DNA of 51,882 nucleotides from Micropruina sp. (GTDB taxonomy: Bacteria; Actinomycetota; Actinomycetes; Propionibacteriales; Propionibacteriaceae), in the NCBI GenBank assembly GCA_016711105.1, contig JADJTO010000016.1, positions 1-51,882 of the forward strand, read 5' to 3'. This document shows, one piece after another, positions 36,545-45,229 of this stretch (position 1 is the first letter of the stretch; each line of letters begins with the position of its first letter). Below the pieces are notes generated by a model, which was not told the DNA's origin, did no database searches, and was given only the letters and a program-made list of their open reading frames with translations. Made by a program: the position numbers and the translations under genes.

Positions 36545-38070
36545 TCAGTCGTTACTTCTGCGCAGCACTAGGGCGTCCTCTGCGTTGACGGCATTCGCCG
36601 CGTGAAGTCCCGAAAGCGGCCAAGTCTCCAGGCTGATCTGATCCGTCACGTCGAAGCCCACGGTGGATGCAATCATCCCGAGCAGGGTCGGAGTATCGAT
36701 TGAGATCTCCGACCCCTTCGGACCTGTTCGGTTCCGACCGACGACGAGCACTGCGGCCTCGCCGGGGCGCAGTTGCGTGTGCCATGAGACGAAGCAGGCG
36801 CGCATCTCCGTGAAGTACCGATACAGGAGCGGCGGAACAGCGTTTCGGCGAAAACCCGCTCCGCTCAAGACGTTGGCGGCAGCAATCCCTTCCAGCAGGC
36901 GAAGAACCCGGGGTGGCAGACCCGCACTGTTGGAGGTCAGCTCCCGCCACCATCGAGCACTCTCGGCAGTATTCCACTCCCTGCTACCCGTCAGCGACTC
37001 TTCCAACGACCGTAGTTGCTTGGGTGTGGAGAGACCAAGCGCCAGCAGAGACAGCCGGTCCGTGTCGATGTAGGGGAGGGCTGTGGCATAGGGAGGGACC
37101 TCACTATGAGCCGCCTTCCACCGCCGAGGTTCTGGAAGAGGTCGCCGTCATGAGCACTGCCCACTGTGACACGGGCCCGAGCGGCACCCAGCGGTTCGAG
37201 TTCACCGAGGCCGATCATGAACCGATCGATTCGCTCAAGATACAGATCCCGGAGCGGCGGCGCGACGAACGCATCCTTCCGACGACGCACGCGCAGATCC
37301 TGGGGGTCTTGAAGCGAGGCGCCTCGCAAGATACTTGAGATCGCCAGCAGGCTCAGTCGTTCGTGGAGTGGTCGACTCGACCCACGGTGTAGAGCCAGGG
37401 CGGCGGTCAATCCGCCGAAGGCGTTTGTTGTAAACCACTGACTCAGGTACACCTGAGAGGAGGTGTGAAGCCACGGAACAACCGCCAATTCCTCCGTGTC
37501 CTGGCCGCGCTTCAAGGCATCGCCGACCTGCACGGAGAACGCTGCCAGCCTTTTCATGAGGGCCTGGTGATCACCAAAAGTCAGCGCCTCTGTCTTGACG
37601 TCAGCTATGAATGCAGCGATCGGCGACCGATCTCTGCCAGAAGCTGCGAGCCCGAGTCGCTGCGCTTCAAGTACCGCGGTCCCTGACCCAGCGAAGGGGT
37701 CGACCAAGGCCTGTGCGCTTGCATCCACGATATTGATCAATGCTCGTGCCAGCTGTGGATTGAACTTGCCCTTGTATTCATGGAAGCCATGAACGCCGAA
37801 TCGCGTGGCTTGGCGTCGGGATCCGCCGCGAGACTTCAGATGCTCCAACTCGATGTGGCGTTGAGCGGCCGGGATGACCTCCCCGTCCACCATGACATCT
37901 GCGAAGTAGGTGGCACGGGTTGCGATGTGAAGCGGATTCGAGTGGACGAAGGAATAGCCTCCGGCAACTTCCCTTACTTGGGCAGCGCCGAGGGCCTTGA
38001 GCTCCATCTTCGCCAGAGTCCGCTCGTACTCGAAGTGCCGGTAGTCGGCCAAGCGCGCGGTAGCGTTCAC
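36545..38070 (-). pseudogene. DNA amino-methyltransferase 2, frameshifted
   Basis: The start ATG 38070 overlaps the stop of the upstream methyltransferase. Motif I, the S-adenosylmethionine site, is in QALVDPFAGSGTAVLEAQRL, preceded by HGFHEYKGKFNPQLARALIN. The catalytic motif IV lies in the joined region as VPPYATALPYIDTDRLSLLA (PPY). One base appears missing near 37100, between the N-terminal 330 residues and the rest. The C-terminal part reads LRSLEESLTGSREWNTAESA and ends DALVLRRSND. Joined length is about 508 aa. N6-adenine or N4-cytosine methylation is expected from DPFAGSGT plus PPY. The natural partner is the gene upstream. Confidence 0.7.
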
Positions 38071-39259
38071 TGGTCACGCTCAAGAAGCAGCATGTGTTCG
38101 AAGTCTCGGCCTCTGCCATGAGATCCATTGAATGAACTTCTCCTGCGGACGATCGTGCGAGTCGTCGCCGCTCGCGGCGTGAACCCAGCGCCAGCCGCGG
38201 CGTCGAAGAGGAGCGATCGGTTGTCTACAACTCGGCCGCCGATCATGGAGTCTCCGACCACGATGGCCACGGGGCTTCCCGGCCGCAATACTCTAGACAT
38301 CTGCGAAGACCTCGCCCATCTGACGGCGAAGTCGTCTTCATGCAACCCGTTCTTCTTCGAGTAGTGGGGGCGTGCGCCGAGTTCATCTGTGCGAACAGCG
38401 ATCGGGTCTTGCCTGAGCCAGTACATGCGGTACTTGTGATAGAGCCAGTACTCATACGCGTTCGGGTAGGGCGGACTAAAGATCGCGGCATCATGGCTGT
38501 CGTCGCCCAGCATCTCTAGATTCCGCGCATCCGACTCAAACACGCATGCTTCGGCACGGAGTTTCCAGGAGCGCGATCGCAGGTAGTCGCAGGTGCGCCG
38601 AAGCGATGCTTCGAGGACGGCCAAGCCAGACTGGAAGTCACCCTGCTTGGCCACGGCCGCGTATCGCGTGTCTGAGTCCTGACGACTCAGCCGAACCACT
38701 GCGGCGGAGATGCTGAGAGCGATCCGGTCATGCCACGGATCCTCAGCAGCGACGCTTCGGAGGTAGTCGACAGCTCCCGCAAGGAGTCGCTGCGACCAGG
38801 CGTCGAACCAGCGATCGACCTCGGGATGTCCGGCCACGCGAGCAGCAACTCTGGCATCCGTCACCGCAGGCACGCTCGACGGCCCAGCATGTGTTGGTCT
38901 GCGAACCTTTCGTCCTGAGCTTCCCACTTCGTAACACGACCCGTGAGACGAGGCAGCGATCCGGATTCAGATCCACGCCCGATGATGGGATACCGCGGCC
39001 GCGCTTGCCTCCAGAGTCGTGCCGAGCCGCAGAACGGATCGAGCACGGCAACCTGCGGTCTAAGCATGCTGACCGCCTGCCGAGGTAGGTCGATCAGATA
39101 CCGGGCGGGGTAGGGGTGCAACCGGTCTGGCGAAGCTGCTCTCGAGAACGTCCAGTCTGCAGCGGCGAACGCACGAACCGTGGCGAGGGGGAGTGCGCCG
39201 GTGAGCGAGTGCCACGACTCATGCGTGGAGGACGTCAGTGCCAGGGGCGCTTCAGTCAT
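38067..39259 (-). pseudogene. DNA amino-methyltransferase 1, frameshifted
   Basis: The start is ATG 39259 (MTEAPLALTSSTHESWHSLT). It carries RLHPYPARYLIDLPRQAVSM, then motif I AVLDPFCGS in which the GT is lost by a slip, then GIPSSGVDLNP (motif II-like). The catalytic motif is DAAIFSPPYPNAYEYWLYHK (SPPY). The C-terminal part ends GRGRDFEHMLLLERDQ. Three one-base slips fall within about 70 bp (38960-39030), so this region deserves caution. The length of about 397 aa fits an N4-cytosine or N6-adenine enzyme. Its stop overlaps the start of methyltransferase 2 (ATGA). Confidence 0.7.
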
Positions 39260-39499
39260 TGTTCCCCTCCATGGGTGCGAATCTACGGGTCGAGCGGGCT
39301 TGGGGAGGTACCGGCACGCCGGCCACCCAGACTGCCTGGAAGGCGACAGTAGCCAGGGTCACTGACCCGCGCCCCAGCCCCAGACCGTACACGGCCCGGG
39401 GGACTATGGCGTCCCGGTAGCGGCCCTCTCCGCCTCTGAAACGTACTGTTCCCTTGTTCGATCGCTGGGCATCCAGGACCGCGGGTGGTGCTTCGTTCG

Positions 39500-39740
39500 G
39501 TCACATCCCCTACTCGGAGCCCCTCGAATGCGGTAGCCAGCCGCTCCAACGGCGCGGCGTCGACTCCCAACTCGTGGTGGCTGCCGCGTAGGTTCTGGAC
39601 GAACGCGTGCCCTCGGATCATGACGCTCGCCGCCCGGTCCGTCGTCGGCCCACTCATGGGCCGCAGCCGAGCCTTCAGCCGCCCGTGGTCGAACTCGACG
39701 CGGGTGTTCTCGTACTGGCCCGAGTTGTAGACATGCATCG
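39500..39740 (-). pseudogene. transposase C-terminal fragment (IS6-like)
   Basis: HVYNSGQYENTRVEFDHGRL, then KARLRPMSG and ASVMIRGHAFVQNLRGSHHE are typical of the C-terminal third of IS6/IS240-type DDE transposases: the DHGRLK box lies before the final Arg-rich helix. Neither the first catalytic Asp region nor an N-terminus is present. It is a remnant. Confidence 0.55.
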
Positions 39741-40030
39741 AGGCCGGCAGTGGCAGTCCCGCCGGCGTTTGAGGGCGTCCAGTTCTCGCTGGGGCGATCC
39801 TGCCGACCACGGGCCATCGGGTATTGGGGAAACGCCCAGCCCTGAGCGATGACTACGTGCGCGAGTCCTTCCCATTCCGTGTCGTGGCGTGACCGGGATG
39901 GCCCCGGCTGGGCCCCAGGAAGCCGTGGTTCTTCCGTTGCAGACGCGACCCGTCATACTCCGCTGTCGTTCCGCTGCCTGGGAGGGACCGCTTGGCGGGG
40001 CGGCGGCGATGGTTCCTTGTCGGCGGGCTG
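39741..40030. other. intergenic stretch, nothing recognised
   Basis: About 290 bp between the transposase remnant and the next minus-strand membrane gene. No protein-like frame, terminator or repeat was identified. Confidence 0.3.
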
Positions 40031-40630
40031 CTAGCCCCGGGCGGGTGGCTGCGGGTGTTGGGGGTGGTTGTTGTGCTGGGGGAGGACCATCCACGAGGTG
40101 CCGGGGTGGTCGAGGAAGCCATGGGTCCGGTACAGCTCGCGCAGGCTCGCCGTGGCGGGGTGGAGCCACAGGGGTCGGGGCGTGCCGGCGATGGCGGTGC
40201 GTGCGACGGGGCCGCCGAGACCGCGGCCGCGGGGGAACGCGGCCCAGGAGTGGAGCTCGTGGCGGGCGCGTCGGGGGTTCCATTGGGTGACGCAGACTGC
40301 CGTGGCGTGGCCGTGGTAGGCGCGCCACATCGTGGTGTGTCGGCGGTGGATCAGGTCGGGCACGATGAAGGCGACGGTGTGGGCGCCGACGATGAGGACG
40401 GCGGCCGCGATCGCGGCGAGGGCCCAGGGCAGGTCGGCGATCACGGCCAGGGCGGACACCCCGGCCAGGAAGGTCACGAGCACGGCGGCGAGGGGGGCAC
40501 GTCGGGCCCACCATTGCGACGGCGGTGGGGTCAGGTTGGTCAGGGCTGTTGCCAGGGCGCACCGGGTCCGCTCGGCCATGGTGGGTGGGTCGGAGCGCAC
40601 GGCCGGGTCCGGCGACGGTGGCGCTGTCAT
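40031..40630 (-). CDS. two-TM protein with GNAT-like C-terminal domain
   Basis: A 199-aa protein starting at ATG 40630. Two membrane helices, at about residues 44-64 (APLAAVLVTFLAGVSALAVI) and 69-92 (PWALAAIAAAVLIVGAHTVA), are followed by a soluble domain: HTTMWRAYHGHATAVCVTQW, HELHSWAAFPRGRGLGGPVA and SLRELYRTHGFLDHPGTSW. The G-x-G-x-G bend and the YRTHGF ending resemble acetyl-CoA-binding GNAT folds. Similar genes stand beside VirD4 genes in actinobacterial elements, with unknown role. The frame is intact. It is divergent from the transfer genes to its right. Confidence 0.55.
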   Translation of the reverse strand: MTAPPSPDPAVRSDPPTMAERTRCALATALTNLTPPPSQWWARRAPLAAVLVTFLAGVSALAVIADLPWALAAIAAAVLIVGAHTVAFIVPDLIHRRHTTMWRAYHGHATAVCVTQWNPRRARHELHSWAAFPRGRGLGGPVARTAIAGTPRPLWLHPATASLRELYRTHGFLDHPGTSWMVLPQHNNHPQHPQPPARG

Positions 40631-40855
40631 CGCTGTCTCCCTCCGGCTGTGTGCGAGGTGGTTCGGCTCCTATCGTGCCCGGTGCGTGGCCGGCACACGC
40701 CCCGGGGCTCGGCCTGGGCTCTGCCCTCTGGACGGCCGCTGAACCGGTCACCACGCCCGGGGAGCCCACGTCGCGGGCGGGTGACGCTGGAGGTGAGCCC
40801 CCCGGGTGGGCTTCCTGCTTTCGGGGTGGACAGGTCCTGGCGAAGGGGTGACCTC
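40631..40855. promoter_or_regulatory. divergent intergenic region upstream of coupling-protein genes
   Basis: The 225-bp gap must carry promoters for the minus-strand membrane gene and the plus-strand coupling genes. An imperfect inverted repeat GTGCCCGG and CCGGCAC lies near 40676-40696. No clear -10 is seen. A GAAGGGG ribosome site precedes ATG 40856. Confidence 0.3.
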
Positions 40856-41314
40856 ATGCAGCGTTCACGTCGCGGTAACCCGTACCCGTTCACGTGGGAG
40901 ATCCCGGTGGCAGTGACGGTCGCGGTGCTCTTCGTCCTGGCCGTGGGTGTGCAGCTGGGCCGTTCGGTCGCGAACACCTTCGCCGGGAACGGGTGGGTCT
41001 TCGTTGACCGTCCGCGGCTGTTCTCCAGCCTCGCCGGGATCGTCACCGGGCACGCCGACGCGGGGCTGGCCGGTGTGGTCCACCCGGCCACGCAGGGGGT
41101 GCTGTGGGCCTGTCTGGTCGTGGTCGAGCTTATCGTCGTGGTCGGGTGTGTCGTCGCGGCCAAGGCGGGTCTGGACCGGTGGGGTCCGACCCGAGTGCGG
41201 GGGATGGCCACAAGGGGCGAGGCTGAAGCGCTGTTGGGGCGGACCCGGCTGCGCAGACACGCGAAGGTCATCCGCCCCGACCTGTACGGGCCGAGCAAGG
41301 GGGGTCTGCGGTGA
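40856..41314 (+). CDS. small membrane partner of the coupling protein
   Basis: A 152-aa protein with two membrane helices, IPVAVTVAVLFVLAVGVQLG (about 16-36) and VLWACLVVVELIVVVGCVVA (about 81-101). The segment between (VANTFAGNGWVFVDRPRLFS) is presumably extracytoplasmic. A cytoplasmic tail reads MATRGEAEALLGRTRLRRHA and DLYGPSKGGLR. It resembles the N-terminal membrane domain of TraG/VirD4 proteins provided as a separate gene. Its stop overlaps the GTG of the ATPase gene (GTGA), giving coupled translation. Frame intact. Confidence 0.65.
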   Translation: MQRSRRGNPYPFTWEIPVAVTVAVLFVLAVGVQLGRSVANTFAGNGWVFVDRPRLFSSLAGIVTGHADAGLAGVVHPATQGVLWACLVVVELIVVVGCVVAAKAGLDRWGPTRVRGMATRGEAEALLGRTRLRRHAKVIRPDLYGPSKGGLR

Positions 41315-42765
41315 GGCGGCTGCGTCCGAGCGAGGTCGGTTGGAGGCTCGGGGAGGCGAAGGAGCCACACGGGGGGCAGCTGTGGGTGCCGTGGGACCGC
41401 ACCGCTGGGGTGATCGGCCCTCAAGGGTCGGGCAAGACGCTTGACCTGCTCGTCCCGGCGCTTCTGGGCGCGCCCGGGGCGGCGTTGACGACGTTGACGA
41501 AGGTCGACGACCTGCTGCTGTCGTTCACGTCCCGGTCCAGCAGGGACCGCCCGTGCGTGGTGTTGGACCCGTTCGGTTTGGTGCCGGGGCTGTCGGAGGT
41601 GGTGTGGGACCCGATCCGCGGGTGTGTCGACCCGCTCGTGGCGGAGCGGCGGGCGAAGGCGTTCACCGCCGGCACCGTCAAGGGCGCGGTCGCCGGCGGG
41701 CACGGCGATGACGCGGCCCGCTTCTACGCGGCGGAGGCCGCCAAGGTGATCCAGGCCTACTTCCACGCTGCCGCGTTGACCGGCCGCACCCTCGAGCACG
41801 TCTTGGGCTGGGTGGCCAGGCCCCGTGCCGCGTCGGACCCGACGGAGATCCTGCGGGAGCACCCGCATGCCGCGTCGTTCTGGGACGGCCTGCTCCATGG
41901 GGCGTTGCATGGTGACGACCGGACCGCGGGGAACACGATCACCACCGTCCAGCAGGCCATGTCGCTGTTCTTCCAGGACGACATCCGCCGCCGCTGCGTG
42001 CCCGGCCCCGGCCGGCCTGCGACGGACATCGCGGAGGTGATCGGGCGGGGTGGGACGATCTACCTGCTCGGACGGGAGGACCCGTACGCGTCGGCGTCGC
42101 CGCTGATGACCGCGTTCGCTGAACACGTCCTGGACACGGCGCTGGCCGCCGCGAACGCCTCACCGTGGGGCCGGTTGTGCCCGCCGTTTCACGTGTTCCT
42201 GGACGAGCTACCCTCGACCGCACCGTTGCCGACGCTGCGGACCCGGATGGCCAACGAGCGGGCGCTCGGGGTCTCGTTCATGTGGGCCGCCCAGGCCTGG
42301 CCGCAGCTGTCGGCGGTCTTCGGGGAGCAGGAGGCCCGCACCCTGGTCGGGCTGACCAACACCCTGGTCGTGTTCGGCGGGTCCAAGGACGTCGCGTTCA
42401 ACCAGGAGATCTCCGACCTGCTCGGCCAGGTCAGGGTCTCCCGGATCGGCTGGCAGACCGGGCAGATGGGCGGCCGGCAGGTCTCAGCCGAGGACATCCC
42501 GATCCTCACCGGCGCCGAGGTGCGCCAGCTCACGGAACGCCGGGCCCTGGTCTTGGCCGAGAACGGGGCACCGATCATCGCCGAGCTCCACCGCTGCATC
42601 GACGGCGCACCCGGTAGGCAGCTGCTCGCCGACCAGGCCCGGTTGCGCGACGCGGTAGCCGTCGACCGGCGCCGCGTCGTCACTCCCGAGGCCCGAGCCA
42701 CGGCAGCCCTCGTCGAGGCCCGCCGCCGGGGCCTGGCCGGCGACCATGAGGACCGTGCCTGGTGA
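41311..42765 (+). CDS. VirD4/TraG-type coupling protein ATPase
   Basis: A 484-aa type IV coupling protein that would hand the relaxase-DNA complex to the channel. Walker A: GVIGPQGSGKTLDLLVPALL. Walker B: PPFHVFLDELPSTAPLPTLR. Further coupling-protein motifs are FMWAAQAWPQLSAVFGEQEA and LVGLTNTLVVFGGSKDVAFN. An all-alpha domain lies between (AAKVIQAYFHAAALTGRTLE; NTITTVQQAMSLFFQDDIRR). It lacks its own membrane helices, which the preceding small protein supplies. The start is GTG 41311. The stop overlaps the next gene start (GTGA at 42762). The frame is intact. Confidence 0.9.
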   Translation: MRRLRPSEVGWRLGEAKEPHGGQLWVPWDRTAGVIGPQGSGKTLDLLVPALLGAPGAALTTLTKVDDLLLSFTSRSSRDRPCVVLDPFGLVPGLSEVVWDPIRGCVDPLVAERRAKAFTAGTVKGAVAGGHGDDAARFYAAEAAKVIQAYFHAAALTGRTLEHVLGWVARPRAASDPTEILREHPHAASFWDGLLHGALHGDDRTAGNTITTVQQAMSLFFQDDIRRRCVPGPGRPATDIAEVIGRGGTIYLLGREDPYASASPLMTAFAEHVLDTALAAANASPWGRLCPPFHVFLDELPSTAPLPTLRTRMANERALGVSFMWAAQAWPQLSAVFGEQEARTLVGLTNTLVVFGGSKDVAFNQEISDLLGQVRVSRIGWQTGQMGGRQVSAEDIPILTGAEVRQLTERRALVLAENGAPIIAELHRCIDGAPGRQLLADQARLRDAVAVDRRRVVTPEARATAALVEARRRGLAGDHEDRAW

Positions 42766-43435
42766 CCAGCGACCCGCACCCCACACCGATCCTCGACCGC
42801 GACCCGTGGTGGCGGCCTTCCCGCCGGCCGGTCGGCGGGTCGAGCACGCCTACCGTGAGCTGGACAAGGCCCTGAACGGGTCCGACGAGGAGAAGAAGGC
42901 CTTGGGGAGTCCGAGGGTGCTGCCGCGCCCCTGGGACCCCCCGACCTGCGTCGACCCCGACCTGCGGGCCGGCGTGTGGGACTGGCTCGACCAGGTCGTG
43001 ATCTGGCTCAACCACGAGTACGTCTGGGACGCCTCAGCGCAGATCCCGGCGTGTTGGCCCCAACACCCGCACCTGGTCCACGAGATCGCCGTCCTGGCCG
43101 ACCTGCGCCGCCGCGCCGGACACGCCCTGACAGGCGACGCCCTCGAGGAGTGGCACCGATACGCCCTCCCCGCGTTCACTGAGCGGATGCGGCACCGCAT
43201 CACGTCCCACTGCGAAGACAAGGACCACCAACCCTGGCCTGCGCAGGGACGCCACACCCGGCATGTGGGTGTGGACGCCATCCGTTCCCGAGAGCGGGTC
43301 TTTCACGCCGACGTCGCAACCCTGCAACACGCTCCGGAGCCGCCGCCGTCACCGCCCGGTCCCCGGCTTCACCTTGTCGAAGGCCTGACGGTCGACACCG
43401 GCACCGGCGAAGTCCTCGACGTTGATCCTCAGTGA
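42762..43435 (+). pseudogene. DUF4913-like transfer-associated protein, frameshifted
   Basis: The start GTG 42762 overlaps the VirD4 stop (MTSDPHPTPILDRDPWWRPS). One G is missing at 42837-42839. The restored frame continues VEHAYRELDKALNGSDEEKK, then GVWDWLDQVVIWLNHEYVWD and HPHLVHEIAVLADLRRRAGH, ending TGEVLDVDPQ. The W-rich middle and helical end recall DUF4913 proteins of actinobacterial plasmids, which is a tentative match. Soluble, about 225 aa, function unknown. Confidence 0.5.
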
Positions 43436-43495
43436 TCTTGAACCGCGGAAGGGTCCGATACCTGTGCCGGCGTGTATGACGGACCGGGGACAGCG

Positions 43496-44773
43496 CCAGG
43501 GCCTCGGCAAAGTCGTTCAAGAGGTGGCCAGGAGCGTGATCGGGCGCCGGCTGTCGGCAGCGTGATGTCGTAGTCCTGCAGCGATGCGGGTCCAGCCGGC
43601 CAGGCGCAGGAGGCTGATGGCGGTGTTGCGCAGGATGGCCATGACGTGTGGTCCGTTGCCGACGCGGAGTTGGTGTCGGTCTTCGTCGAAGGTGACGTCG
43701 CGGACCCAGTGCAGCGCGTTCTCGATGCCCCAGTGTCCTTGGATCCAGGAGGCCACTAGCTGCGGCGTTGCGTGCTTGGTCGGGACCGAGCAGATCGCGT
43801 AGACGACCTCGACGTGCTTGCGGCCCTTGATGATTCGAGTCCGCCGGACCTGCAGGACTTGGGCCGCGCCGGGCCAGTCAACCCAGGCCGGGACGACGAC
43901 GGCCTTGACGGTTCGGGTCACCCGGCGGCCGTGGCCCTTGTCCCGGTAGGTATGCCCGGGCACCTGCGACCAGGGCAGGTCTTTCAGCTTCGCGCGCAGC
44001 GTGGGCTGGTTGCCCTTGACGGTGAGCACGTAGCCGGCGCCGTGCTCGACGAGCCAGCTCGCAGTGTCCCGTTGGCAGTGCAGGGCGTCCGCGGTGATCA
44101 CGGCCCCAGCCAGATCGATGGCCCCAAGGAGGTCCTTGATCGCAGGGATCTCACTGCCCTTGTCGGGCACGGCCCGCTGCGCTACAACGATGCCGGCGTC
44201 GTGATCCAACGCCGCGAGCAGGTGCGGCATCGCGCCATCGCGGGTGGCGCCGCGCAGGCTCTTGCCGTCCACCGCGATCACACGGCGACCCTCGACGGTG
44301 CGCACGCGGGTTGCCATCCACACTCCGATAAGGCGGTCCAGGTCGTCGGCATTGACCGCCGCCAGCGTCCGTCGGATCGTGGACTCCGAGGGCAACCCCA
44401 CCCCTGGACCGATTCCCAACCGGGACAACGCCTCCCGGTCCGCGTCGAGCACCCACTCACCCATCGACAGCAGCGACCGGGACCCGGACAACACGGCCGC
44501 TGCCGCCAGGGCCAGCACCACCGCCAAGTCGTGGCGGACCCCGCGACGGGCGCGTGGGTCAGGAACCGTGGCGAACACCTCGATCAGGGGGATACGAGCA
44601 GAACCGATCGTGGGGGAAGATGACATAACGGCGTGGGGCTCCGTGGCAGCGACAGGTGTGTGAGAACTCCCATCGTCACCACCAGCCCCACGCCCCTCAC
44701 CAGCAACACGCCGACCGCCACCCCACGTTGGCGCAGGTCACAGCCCTACAACCCGACTTTGCCGAGGCCCTGG
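43496..44773 (-). mobile_element. ISAs1-family insertion sequence with 8-bp target duplication
   Basis: The 1278-bp element has perfect 20-bp inverted ends: CCAGGGCCTCGGCAAAGTCG at 43496-43515 and its inverse at 44754-44773. GGACAGCG flanks both sides (43488-43495 and 44774-44781). Perfect ends plus an intact transposase suggest a recent insertion. Confidence 0.95.
43517..44626 (-). CDS. ISAs1-family transposase
   Basis: A 369-aa intact DDE transposase. N-terminal: IEVFATVPDPRARRGVRHDL. The catalytic core has RRVIAVDGKSLRGATRDGAM (first Asp) and LAGAVITADALHCQRDTASW (second Asp), followed by YVLTVKGNQPTLRAKLKDLP. The late Glu is in QGHWGIENALHWVRDVTFDE. It ends ADSRRPITLLATS. All expected motifs of the family (H repeat-associated/ISAs1) are present. 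ATG 44626 gives a normal family length. Confidence 0.95.
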   Translation of the reverse strand: MSSSPTIGSARIPLIEVFATVPDPRARRGVRHDLAVVLALAAAAVLSGSRSLLSMGEWVLDADREALSRLGIGPGVGLPSESTIRRTLAAVNADDLDRLIGVWMATRVRTVEGRRVIAVDGKSLRGATRDGAMPHLLAALDHDAGIVVAQRAVPDKGSEIPAIKDLLGAIDLAGAVITADALHCQRDTASWLVEHGAGYVLTVKGNQPTLRAKLKDLPWSQVPGHTYRDKGHGRRVTRTVKAVVVPAWVDWPGAAQVLQVRRTRIIKGRKHVEVVYAICSVPTKHATPQLVASWIQGHWGIENALHWVRDVTFDEDRHQLRVGNGPHVMAILRNTAISLLRLAGWTRIAAGLRHHAADSRRPITLLATS

Positions 44774-45229
44774 GGACAGCGCGAGTTCGACGACGCGGCG
44801 CGGGCAACCGGTTGAAAGGGAAGATCGACGCCGATCACGGAGCTCAGCTTGGTCGGACTTCGGGCAGCCGACAGGGCTGGAGTCGCGAGATCGGGGAGAA
44901 GGTGCGGGTCGTCCTGGATCTAGCGGCGGGGGCAGATCCCGGTCTGGACGGACCCGAACCAGTACCCGGTGGCCTCCGAGTGAACCCGCCGATCACCGCA
45001 CATTTCCCGCCACTTTCGGGGCGCCTGTAACCCCGATTCCACGGCGTGCTCTTCCGCGCCCGGACGACCGTCAGGGCCCAGAACGCGATCCGTGACAAGG
45101 CCGCTCGGCCTCCGCATAGGTAAGGAGTCACTGGGGGAGGGCGACGATGGCCGCTGATCGGGAGGAGCCATGAGCCGCGAAGCGCTGCGAGTGAGGTGTC
45201 TCCGGTTCGCCCCAGGTAGATGGACTCCC
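44774..45229. other. intergenic stretch, nothing recognised
   Basis: About 450 bp between the ISAs1 right end and the HIRAN-domain gene. It begins with the second GGACAGCG copy. No protein-like frame is convincing. Confidence 0.4.

Noticed and set aside
35267..39259. Interpretation as a DISARM system (PLD protein plus methyltransferase)
   Set aside because: No DrmA helicase or DrmB gene is nearby, and two amino-methyltransferases plus a single-motif PLD protein fit a BfiI-like set better.
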